From positions 33,411,893 to 33,475,892 of the forward strand of contig JAQMRL010000006.1 of NCBI GenBank assembly GCA_035578175.1: a DNA stretch of 64,000 nt. The letters are read 5' to 3'. The number at the start of each line of letters is the position of its first letter. The stretch's first letter is position 1. Of this stretch, positions 1 to 9,557 are shown piece after piece. This stretch comes from Catonia carolina (lineage: Eukaryota; Arthropoda; Insecta; Hemiptera; Achilidae). The position numbers and the translations under genes were made by a program. The notes under the pieces are model-generated. The model did not search any database. It worked only from the letters and a program-made list of their open reading frames with translations, and was not told where the DNA came from.

Positions 1-783
1 TGAATATTCATGTTTGTCTCGTCGGAAGTATCTCTAATTACAACGTACTAGAGGACATATATATATACCATCCTCTTAACGTTCCGAATCTCTATTCGTC
101 GTTAGTGCACTCTTTTTTCGCTGTCACCTACCTCATCTCTATTTTTCTTTTTTATACGTATATATACAGCTCATTTTTTCTCTTTTATCTCTTTCATATC
201 TATTATTTATGATATGTTCATCTCTTTTTAGCAACCTTAATAAATACATCATTTTTATGGTCATACCTATATCATATATTAGTTTCATACATATATTTAT
301 GTTATTTACTTTTGTCATTTGTTTATGTTAATATTTATTTTTATGTTAATTACGATTTATATTAGCATAATGTTTCATAGGTACATTGTGATCTCTTTAT
401 AAGTGTGATCTCACTTAGTTGTATCGTGTTTTGTAGTGTTAGGTCATTAACAGATTTGAATTTTTCTTCTCTAGTAATTGTTGACTATATTTTTATTGAA
501 AATTTAGTATCTGTTATTAAAATAATATAAAATTTTCCAAAAAAAGAGTATAAAGGTTCTAAAACTTGAATTACTTCCTGGAGCTTGCAGTCACCAACCA
601 CTACAGTCCTGCAATTGGCCATTAATTAATTAAATTAATATTTTGATAATATTATAGTAATAATATAGTTAATAATACAACTACAGGTTGGCCTCTTTTA
701 TCCGGATATACCGCTTATCCTTTACTTCATCATTTAAATGAAGGATTTTTATCCTTCATTTATATAAAAAAATAAAGAGAGGG
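1..783. other. AT-rich stretch, nothing assigned
   Basis: Low-complexity AT-rich sequence with short T-runs and ATAT tracts. I see no reading frame, RNA gene or repeat shared with the rest of the window. Confidence 0.5.
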
Positions 784-1611
784 AAAAATTGGACGCAGGA
801 AAAAAAATTCAAGGAGAAACAATAAAAATGCTGAGATTTGCCGATGATAGTAGTATTAGTCGAGATAAAGAAAGACCAAGACGATGCCTTAAATAGAATG
901 GATGAGATCATACGAAAGGATTACTTCAAGAAAATTAATAAGAACAAAACGAAAGTGTTGTGCAACCGCAAGAGTGGTTTAGAAGATATGGGAAATTTAA
1001 AAGCAGGCAACGAAAAAGTACAGGAAGTTGGGGAATTATGCTATCTAGGAAGTAAAATAACTAAGGATGATAGAAGCACAAGTGATATCAAAAGTAGAAT
1101 TGCTCAAGCTAGAAAAGCCTTTGACGTGAAAAACATCTTACTGACTACAAACATTGATTTACAGATTAAAATTTCTTAAAATACTATGTTTGGAGTGTAG
1201 CATTATACGGGAGTGAAACGTGAGTGATAGGGGCTGTAGAAAGGAAGAGGATAGAAGCTTTTGAAATGTGATGTTATAGGAAAATGTTAAAGATAATTTG
1301 GGTGGACATAATAAGTAATTTAAAGGTTCTTAGGCGAGTGGATGAAAAAAGAAGTATATGGACGCATCTTACCAGAAGAAGGGATATACTAGTGGGGTAT
1401 ATCTTAAAACATCCAGGTATTGGTCTATCAATAATGGAGGGTAATATTAAGGAAGTGAATTGTAGGGGGAGGCAAAGGTTAGAATATATAAAGCAAATTA
1501 CAAAAGATGTAGGGTGTTACAAGTAGCCTATGTAGATATGTAACTACTTGCTCAAGATAGAACAGCTTGGAGAACTGTATCAAACCAGTCAAAAGACTAA
1601 TGACAAAAAAA
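784..1611 (+). mobile_element. RTE/BovB-like LINE fragment, family R copy 1
   Basis: This is the 3' part of a non-LTR retrotransposon. It begins at the reverse transcriptase active-site region (LRFADD, followed at once by a frameshift) and runs through the thumb and C-terminal region. The C-terminal part is readable in pieces at 838-1179 and 1284-1526, with recognisable stretches such as EVGELCYLGSKITKDD, GSETWVIGAVERKRIEAFEM (in frame fragments) and GRQRLEYIKQITKDVG. The 3' end is an A-rich tail near 1604. Several frameshifts and stops separate the pieces, so it is dead. The clade assignment (RTE/BovB-like endonuclease-reverse transcriptase) is from the motif pattern and is my inference. It is closely similar to the copies at 13776-16140 and 30386-30925. 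Confidence 0.8.
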
Positions 1612-2256
1612 ACGGATTATCCACACTAATTTGGACCAAGAAGTTGAAAATTTTTGTGAAAATGTCACAATTTTATCTGTGTTATGTTTAATAAAAACAG
1701 TTAATTTGAAATATTTAAAAAAAGATTATTGAAGTAATAATATGAAGTTAATATGAAGTTGGGCTCACGAAGTTTCAGCTTGATATCTCAAACTGTTTTT
1801 GAGGTAATGGGTCATCTATACATCAGTGATGTTGGCCCCTCCATACAAAAATTTAATTAACTAACTATTGGAATCGATCGTTCTACGTGTGTTTCAGATT
1901 AATAACAAAAACTTTTGTTTGTTCCGCTCAAATAAGCGAGAAAATCGAGAAGCTAATGAAGGGCTATCGACATAGGTAAAAAAATGTTTGAAATATTGAA
2001 TGCTGTGGTTTATCCCCACCACTCCAAAGTTTTCCTTGATTTTTTTCGCGTATTTAAGCAAAAGAAACGAAAGTATTTGCGGAATAATCCGGAACAAACT
2101 AAGGTCTATCGATCTGTGAAAAAAAGTTCAAAATGTTGAATGGGGGCGGAGTTAGCGTGAAGTAGCCCCAAGTGCGACCAAAATTTCAACGTTACAGAAA
2201 AATAAAATTAAAAATTAATTTTTATTGTGTTCATAAAAAAAGAAATCGGAAAATTA
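1612..2256. other. Unassigned AT-rich interval
   Basis: No reading frame with recognisable content. The minus-strand frame at 1894-2097 has no motif and is in ordinary AT-rich sequence. Confidence 0.4.
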
Positions 2257-2269
2257 TTCAAAATAGTTT

Positions 2270-2446
2270 TTTTTTTAGTTTATTTAAAGTCGCATCGATA
2301 GCTTGGTCATAAGCCACTACTGTGGGTTTTGGTACCTTATCGGTGGTTTTAAAGTATTAAAATTTCCAGACCCAGCCGGGAATGGAACCCGGGACCTTTC
2401 GCTTTGCAGGCTAGCGCGCTAGTCACTACGCCACGAAGGCGGTATC
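2270..2446 (-). mobile_element. tRNA-derived SINE, family T1 copy 1
   Basis: On the minus strand it begins with a tRNA-like head: an A-box-like segment, then a B box close to gggttccattcc (plus-strand 2379-2390). A body containing a sequence shared by all T1 copies follows (read on the plus strand as cgcatc...tggtcat...gcgac/ccac), and it ends in an A-rich tail (T-run at the left). Flanks attcaaaata (about 2258-2267) and tatcaaaata (2443-2452) look like a target-site duplication. A pol III SINE needs a partner LINE for movement; none is identified here. Confidence 0.75.
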
Positions 2447-2467
2447 AAAATACATTATTCCATTAAT

Positions 2468-2612
2468 TTTTGTTTAAAAGTTTTTTTTGGAAATGTTCGG
2501 TAATCCGGACGTTGGCACTTTATGCATAACTTACGGGTATCCGGTAAATTGGATGTTATCACTACATAAAAGATATCAATGAAGGTTTTTCCGGACGTTG
2601 TTACTGAAAAAA
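2468..2612. repeat. Dispersed repeat segment shared with 47506-47645
   Basis: About 145 bp very similar to 47506-47645, including the shared strings ggcactttatgcataact, ggaaatg(t)t(c/t)gg and a final ttccggacg. Inverted tccgga/ggta-type motifs suggest a pogo/Tigger-like DNA element remnant, but the ends are not clear and the class is inferred. Confidence 0.5.
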
Positions 2613-3082
2613 CAAAGATATTTTTTCAAATTGAATATCACAGGACATTTTTAAATGAATTTCATGAGTATTATCTAATGGTGTTATTTCATTGTTAGAT
2701 GGTCATCGTACAAAGCTACTAGTTCAGCCGGTGCAAATTAATTTATGATAAATATTTGTACTTTCAGGATAAAAAATGTTTAGTGTTAATAAAAAAACTC
2801 GAGGTAAAATTTTATGATTAACTACTTTGAAATAAACCATCATTCAGTACAAAAGCAGATGTTCTTCCTGTTAGTTTGTATTAAAACATTATAATCGTAA
2901 AATTAATTGCATGATAGTTCGCGATAGTTCAAATAACTGTAAAACAAGGTTAAATAAAAAGTGGTGCTAAACAGCTTACAAGTATTGACATCTTAGAGAA
3001 AAATCATATTTAAAAAAAAAATTTTTTTAAATTTTTAAGAAAAATCATATTTTTGTGTATATTTATAACTGACATGTTTCTA

Positions 3083-3480
3083 ATTTTTGGTTTCTCTTGC
3101 TCAGTATAAAATATAAGTAAGGAACTTTTATACCCTATTGATTTTTCTAAATAGAATTTTCTCCGGAAATACATGTTTTTAAACCCCTGAACCCCAAAAA
3201 AACACGTTTTTATAAATTGGTCTGCATGTGTCGTAACAAAATTACTCAAAAACGGAAAATCATACCAAGAAGAAACTAACTGGAACTTAAGTTAGGTAGG
3301 TACCACAATAGGATCCTACAAGAACATTTTTATAAAAATCGGTCAACTGGAAGTAATAGCTAGTTCATTCGTGCGATTTTCCACGTTTTGCGATTTTCTT
3401 AAAAAAATCGGCTTCAACGATTTAGATTAAAATTTACTCATTTACTATATCACGCACCGGGTTTATAGATTATAATGAAG
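3083..3480 (+). mobile_element. X element copy a (decayed, left part)
   Basis: Starts with the X left end in a degraded form (tggtttctcttgc) and then follows the X consensus order: ccggaaatacatg, gaaccccaaaaaa, ggtctgc, cttaagttaggta, aaaatcggtcaac and tttgcgattttct. The right half fades after about 3480. No coding capacity. Confidence 0.6.
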
Positions 3481-3846
3481 CTAAATTTTACAAAATAAAG
3501 TTATGTAATACATGTTACTACACAAATACGTCCAATGTATGGCTCCGTTTTCATTGTTTTATTTTCGTACGATTTAAGCTGTTTCTCGTTCGCACAAAAA
3601 AATTTGAACTTATTTTTACGGTTAATATAAATAATAATCTTTGCAAATGTGATGGTTCATCAAGTACCAGGTCTGAGCTGTTAGATCTCAAAGAACATTT
3701 GATTGAAAACGCGAAACTGGACATCGTAGTGTCCGACTGTATGTAAACGGTTAAATTAAAAGTTTTTTCAAGTAATTGTCTTGATTTCAGTCCAAGTTTT
3801 TTCGTATAGGGTCATTTTGGACCAGATAAAGCTGATTTTGTCATCT

Positions 3847-4249
3847 GCCCATAACAGGCAGATGGAGTGTTTAATTATTTGCATTCGATCAGCTAGTTCC
3901 AGGGCTACAAAAATAGTTCTGTTTCTTATCACGTGGTCAGCCAATTTTATGACTAAACATTTTAAGAACAGAAGAGATAGAAGTGTAAAAGACACTAGTC
4001 AGAATTACATCCTGTGAAATTAATGAATTTCATTATACACCCAGACCCTGAGGTGAATGAAGTGAAGGTGTCATTTGCAGGGTACAAAATAGATGCTTTT
4101 CAGAGGGCCTAGCTTGTTGATAAACATAGGCTACTTTTGTACTCGGTGAAGAAGGCAAGGGTAAACCACCTCACTCCTCGTTTTACTTAGTAAAACCTCT
4201 AGAGGTTCAAACAGCCTTTCGGCTGTTGACCTAAACAACACAACAACAA
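3847..4249 (+). mobile_element. SINE-A copy (subfamily I)
   Basis: Full-length copy from the gcccataacaggcag head to the ctaaacaacacaacaac tail. Conserved landmarks: gttctgtttcttatcac, gaatgaagtgaaggtgtca, aaaccacctcactcctcg and agcctttcggctg. The frames seen on both strands here are by-products of the repeat. No clear target-site duplication. Confidence 0.85.
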
Positions 4250-5070
4250 AGTTTTCCTGTTCGAAATTTAATTTAGTAATGTATAGGTGAAAATTTTCTA
4301 CAGGTATTTGAAACAACTTTACAAATTGGACTACTTCTCTTTATTTTATTAAAAAGAAAATAGTATAACATTCTTCGGAAAAAACAGAAGTTTCCAAATT
4401 AATTTTGTAAAGAAAGAAAACGCAAACCGGAGTAAAAAAGTATTTTCAATCTAACTAAAAATAATGGTGTGGTATTCGTAGAGAATATAGTATAACGTTG
4501 GTGATGTTGAAGAGCGGTCGGACCGGGGGAAGTGGTTGTCAAACGGGAGGAAGCGGTCGGTGGAAACATTGAACAGGGGAAGTAACATAGCTGGGGATAG
4601 GGAGGTGTAATTTTAAGGGTGGATAGTCTCGGCCGCTAAATCGAACTGACGTGACGGTTTTTTTTAATCTGAACCCTGTTGATGAGTCAGCAAATAAAAG
4701 AATGAAATGAAATATTACTAGATTTTTGCAATACGTTGAAGTACTAATTTAAGTTACTATAAAGTATTGTAATATTCATTATCAATCCAAATTAGCGGAC
4801 GTTTAATGTAATTTTATTATACCTTTAAATTTATTTTAAATAAAATATAATATACTGTAACTAATTCATTTTTTATATGTTTTTATTTAATTTATTTAAA
4901 ATTACATCAACAACGATTTCATTAGCGACCATAATTCAAAGATACATAAATTTTAATATAAAAAACTTATAAATATAAAAATGCCTTCCATGAAACGACG
5001 TGTCTCACGGCTGCTAGCAATTTTTAAAAAGCCGTACATTCGACCTATGCCAAAAACCATTACTGATTAC
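4250..5070. other. Unassigned interval with a purine-rich GC island
   Basis: At 4500-4640 the sequence switches abruptly to G-rich (gaccgggggaagtgg, cgggaggaagcgg, ggggatagggagg) and then back to AT-rich. There is no open frame or match to other repeats in the window. It may be the remnant of an unrelated insertion. Confidence 0.4.
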
Positions 5071-5355
5071 TGTATCTACTCTCAAGAGGAATCGAATCAT
5101 ACTATATTATTTCCAAATTCCGACTTTGATTTCTTAACTTCCGGTCGAAACCGAAACCAACTTTAAAACCAATGATTTATGTATCTACTCTTTAAGAGGA
5201 ATCGAATCACACTATTTTTGTTTCCAAATTCTGACTTTGATTTCTAGACTTCCGGTCGGAACCGTAGCTCAAACCCAATGATTTATGTATCTATTCTTTA
5301 GGTGGAATCGAATCACATTATATTTATTTCCAAATTCCAACTGCAAATTTCTAGA
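5071..5355. repeat. Minisatellite, about 2.7 units of 106-109 bp
   Basis: Three successive units start at 5071, 5180 and 5286 with tgtatctactct(c/t). They share gaatcgaatca, tttccaaattc and, in the first two, acttccggtcg. The units differ by substitutions and small indels and the third is cut short. The short plus-strand frame at 4981-5166 crosses into the array and is not considered a gene. Confidence 0.75.
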
Positions 5356-5597
5356 ATAACAGATTTGCAGTTACCATTGCAAAATATAGTTTAAACCATT
5401 CTGAAAACTTTATTATTGAATAAATATTTATTAATATATTTTATAATGACTGACAAATTAACAATACAACTTGAATGTTAAATAATACACAATTTACACA
5501 CTTGTAATAACAATGAAAAATTATAGAGAGAAATAAATTTTTAATTTCAAACATAAATGACGTTTTCTTAAAACTATATACAAAATTTAGGAAGAAA

Positions 5598-5905
5598 CTA
5601 GTGAACCACCGCAACCCATTGATCTCAAATCTGGCTACGCAGACTCTACCAAACAATCCAATAAGACGTCTGAAACGTCGATGGAGCCGGGACCTCATCT
5701 ACTAACGTAGTACCGTAATTGACTATCTATTACAATGTTCTAAATGCTACACTTGTCTATTCACGTCGGAGTTCTGTCACTGGACTGTGTCTCCACTCAC
5801 ATGTTTGTACCATGTTAATTTTTCGCAAATTTTGTGATATCACATTCACTGATTGTTTATAACAGATTGTGAATTTCATAAATAAATAAAAATAAATAAA
5901 AAAAA
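5598..5905 (+). mobile_element. Jockey-like LINE 3' end, family J copy 1
   Basis: The plus-strand frame 5598-5702 reads as a C-terminal tail ending IRRLKRRWSRDLIY and stop. The arginine-rich KRRWSRD motif is shared with the copies at 17612 and 22677, and J4 at 32447 has KRRWNRD. It is followed by 3' UTR-like sequence and an AATAAATAAA-rich tail at about 5880-5905. Strong 5' truncation leaves no reverse transcriptase core. Clade assignment is inferred from the jockey-type C-terminus. Confidence 0.65.
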
Positions 5906-6232
5906 ATGTAAAATATCCTTCAGGGAAAAAGTTCCTACCTGCATAATTTGAAACTACTGTACCTAATTCTAATGAGTATTTAACTTTTTTCAAGATTTTT
6001 TCATCCCTAAACTCCATCTATTGCAGTCAACTGACAACTTTTCACAGTTTACTGTCGTGATAAGCAACATTTTTCAATTCTGTTTCTTGTGTAATGGTTG
6101 TGTGTAACGAACTAAGTAAACTCGTACGACAATTTTGAAATAGACTACCGGTGACGGAAAATGATATATTAATACAAGGCTTAAATGCTATAAAAAATAA
6201 AGATGGATAATGATTTGGATTCTATTCACCAT

Positions 6233-6628
6233 GTTGTTGTTTAGGTCAACAGCCGAAAGGCTGGTTTGAACCTCTAGAGGTTTTACTAAGTAAAAAACGA
6301 GGAGTAAGGTGGTTTACCATTGCCTTCCTCACAGAGTTAAAAGAGTATGCTTATCAGCATGCCAGGCCCTCCGAAAAGCACTCACTTTCCACCCTGCAAA
6401 TGACACCTTCACTTCATTCACCACAGGGTCTGGCTGCATAGTGAAATTCATTACTCTCAGAGGAGATAACTCTGACTAGTGTCTTTTAAACCTCTACCTC
6501 TTCTGTTCTTAAATAGTTCAGTCATATCAGTGGCTGACTATGTGATAAGAAACAGAACTATTTTTTTTAGCCCTGGACCAAACAGATAGAGTGCATTAAA
6601 ATAACACTCCACCTGCCCGTTTTGGGCA
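6233..6628 (-). mobile_element. SINE-A copy (subfamily I) with perfect 12-bp TSD
   Basis: Complete 396-bp copy, read on the plus strand from the gttgttgttta tail to the head ending tttgggca. It is flanked by identical 12-bp duplications tctattcaccat at 6221-6232 and 6629-6640. This copy best defines the ends of the element. A variable-length duplication plus an (AAC)n tail points to LINE-driven retrotransposition rather than a DNA transposon. Confidence 0.92.
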
Positions 6629-6640
6629 TCTATTCACCAT

Positions 6641-7265
6641 AAAAACCACAAAAGGAGATTAATTGTAATACACCATGATTCATCATCACTGTGAATAATG
6701 TTTTGTTTGTATATTTTTCAGAAAGAATATTTAACGTATTTTAAAGCCTATACGAGTATGTAAAATAGAGACTTTATTCTTTATGAATGTGTTAACGTTA
6801 ATCTGAGGTTTTATGTAGTCTACAATTGAATAATGTTTTCCTACAAACATATATCATTTCATTCAGTCATTCATTCGTAATAGAAACATCCTAGTCCGTC
6901 TATTGTTACAGCCCCATAATTCAACATTGTTTTAATTCTCAAAGAACAACAGGTTCTGAATTTAATTCTTTTAATAACTTGCTTGCATTAACCAGATGGC
7001 TTATACTGAATATTGTTATTATCATTGCTATTCAAAACGTGCTAAATGAATTGTTAAAATTCAAAACGTTTCCAGGATTTTAAGTGTAAAAACACCTGGT
7101 GTTAAAATTTCAGTAATAATTTCTAAATGAAATAATACAATTCGTTTGTGTTAATGATCAAATGTTTACCAGTTCATATTTTAAATCAACTAATAGATTA
7201 TTTAGTTTCGTATTTTTCAGATTTTTTTCTGAAAAGATACCATAATTTATATAAATTTTTAGGCT
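6641..7265. other. Unassigned AT-rich interval
   Basis: No coding signal or shared repeat seen. Confidence 0.4.
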
Positions 7266-7302
7266 ATTTTACTTTTTCTTTCCTTATCTGAATATATCAT
7301 GA

Positions 7303-7704
7303 CCATTATACGCAGATGGAGTGTAAAACTATTTGCACTCAATCTGCTAGTTTCAGGGCTACAAAAAACAGTTCTGTTTCTTATCACATGGTTACCCAAT
7401 TACATATATGACTGAAGCATTTAAGAACAGAAGAGATAGAAGTGTAAAAGACACTTTTCAGAGTTATCTCCTCTGAGAGTAATGAATTTCATCATTATGC
7501 ACCCAGACAGTGTGGTGAATGAAGTGAAGGTATCATATTTACAAGATGGAAAGTAGATGTTTCCAGAAAGCCTGGCATACTGATAACCATACTTTTCCAC
7601 TCGGTGAGGAAGGTAACGAAAAACCATCTTGCTCTTCGATTTACAAAAGTTAAACCTCTAGAGGTTTAAGTCAGCCTTTCGGCTGATGATCTAAACAACA
7701 ACAA
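7303..7704 (+). mobile_element. SINE-A copy (subfamily I) inside X copy b
   Basis: Diverged but near full-length, from the cagatggagtgtaaaac head to the tail ctaaacaacaacaac. It sits about 35 bp from the left end of the X element, just after the tgaatatatca segment. A short catga motif on both sides may be what remains of a target-site duplication. Confidence 0.8.
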
Positions 7705-7879
7705 CGCATGAATAAATAGGAAAAGAAGGTATTGTTTTCATGACGATTTTTCGAAATCGAGTTTTCACCGGAAAAACACGTTTTCAGGTCACTTAAACCC
7801 AAAAACGTGTTTTAAGTGATTGCTCTGTGTGTGTAAACAAAATTTATAATACATTTTTTGATAATATCAAGAAAGTATT

Positions 7880-8274
7880 GTTGTTGTTTAGGTCAACAGC
7901 CAAAAGGCTGGTTTGAACCTCTAGAGGTTTTACTAAGTAAAAACTTGAGAAGTGAGGTGGTTTACTATTGCCTTCTTCACTGAGTTGAAAGAGTATGCTT
8001 ATCAGAATGCTAGGACCTCCGAAAAGCACCCACTTCCACCCTGAAAATGACACCTTAACTTCATTCACCACAGGGTCTGGCTGTATAATAAAATTTAGTA
8101 CTCTCAGAGGAGATAACTCTTGACTAGTGTCTTTTACACCTCTCCCTCTTTTGTTCTTAGTTCAGTCATATAATTGGCTGACTATGTGATAAGAAAAAGA
8201 ACTATTTTTTGTAGCCCTTGAACCAACAGATTGAGCGCATTTAATTTAACACTGTACCTGGCTTTTATGGGCAT
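7880..8274 (-). mobile_element. SINE-A copy (subfamily I) with perfect 11-bp TSD
   Basis: A 395-bp copy in reverse orientation, flanked by aagaaagtatt at 7869-7879 and 8275-8285. It interrupts X copy b in its first third. Confidence 0.9.
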
Positions 8275-9151
8275 AAGAAAGTATTAACGTACGTATTTAA
8301 AACTTGGAAAAACTTTAAAATTTGAAACTTGGAATTTGAAACTTAAGTTAGGTACCGTTAAAAACTCGACACAAACATTTTCATCAAAATCGGTATCAAA
8401 AATTAGTAGTTTATTCGTGCAATTTTTCACTTTTTGCGATTTTTCTCAAAAACGGCTCCTAGATATTTTTTAATATGGCCTCATTTACTAAATTTTTTTT
8501 ATTATCTAACAAATAGGGTAAGCGCCATGTCTGCTGAAACACTTAGGGGGGTGCTCTTGTGTTTAAAATTTTGTATTAAAATTGTGGCTTCAGTACGCAA
8601 TTTACTATAATAGTGTTTAATGAAAGTTATAGAAAATTAAAAAATCTACAACTTTTATTGCTAGAATTTTTCTCTACGAGCCTAGTTTAGCGTCAATTAG
8701 TAATTTTCCATATTTTTAAGTTCTACAGAAGTTGATTTTCATTTTGCGTCATTCAGTCATGACTAATATTAGGTTATATATGACTAATATTAGGAAAGAT
8801 CTGGAATAAATGTAATACTCTGAGGTGAGTTGTATATTTTAATTTGTTTTGTTTTGGCTGTTCATTATCATATACGTATGTAGTGGTGCAAACAAAGGAA
8901 AATAATGTTTAATAAAATAATTATATTAGGTTATGTTTTTCATTTTACAAAGTTTACTTATGACTAAAAATACCTAGATAATATTAACTTTTCATCATTT
9001 ACATTGGCAAGTGAAAGTCGAGTGAGTGATTCACAACAGATATTTTTCACTTTCTTTAACAATTCAGTCATTTATTATTGCTAAAAAATGAATATATAGG
9101 CCTACAAGTAGGTATACAAAAGGGATTTAACCCTTTATAGGGCGTAACACT

Positions 9152-9544
9152 GCCCATAATAAACAGGTGGAGTGTCAGATTATTTGCACTCAATCTGTTC
9201 GTTGCAGGGCTAAAATAAATAGTTCTGTTTCTTATCACATGGTCAGCCAATTAAATGACTGAATCATTTAAGAACAGAAGAGGTAGAGGTGTAAAAGACA
9301 CTAATCAGAGTTACCTCCTCTGAAAGTAATGGATTTCATTATACAGCCAGACCCTGTGGTGAATGAAGTGAAGGTGTCATTTGCAGAGTGGAAAATATGT
9401 GCTTTTCAGAGGGCCCGGCATGCTGATAAGCATACTTTTCTACTCAGTGAGGAAGGCAATGGTAAACCACCTCACTCCTCGTTTTACTTAGTAAAACCTC
9501 TACGGGTTCAAACCAGCCTTTCGGCTGATGACCTAGACAACAAC
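9152..9544 (+). mobile_element. SINE-A copy (subfamily II)
   Basis: Full-length 393-bp copy. It carries the subfamily II signatures: cagggctaaaataaatag instead of cagggctacaaaaaatag, gtggaaaatatgtgctt instead of gtggaaagtagatgctt, and gggcccggcatg. The flanks agggcgtaacact (9139-9151) and agggcgtaactct (9545-9557) are a 13-bp target-site duplication with one difference. Confidence 0.9.
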
Positions 9545-9557
9545 AGGGCGTAACTCT

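Larger units (their letters stand above)
7266..9047 (+). mobile_element. X element copy b, interrupted by two SINE-A copies
   Basis: The left end is attttactttttctttcc at 7266. The body resumes at about 7707 (gtattgttttcatgacg) and again after 8286 (gaaacttaagttaggtacc, gcgccatgtctgctgaaa, ctacaacttttatt, gattttcattttgcgtca). The right end has cattggcaagtgaaagtcg followed by the degenerate hairpin gtgagtgattcac near 9021-9035. SINE-A copies at 7303-7704 and 7880-8274 split it. No coding frame spans it. Confidence 0.75.

Noticed and set aside
4672..4700. Hammerhead ribozyme-like ttgatgagtc
   Set aside because: The core differs from CUGAUGA, and no GAAA partner or stems are found at the right distance.
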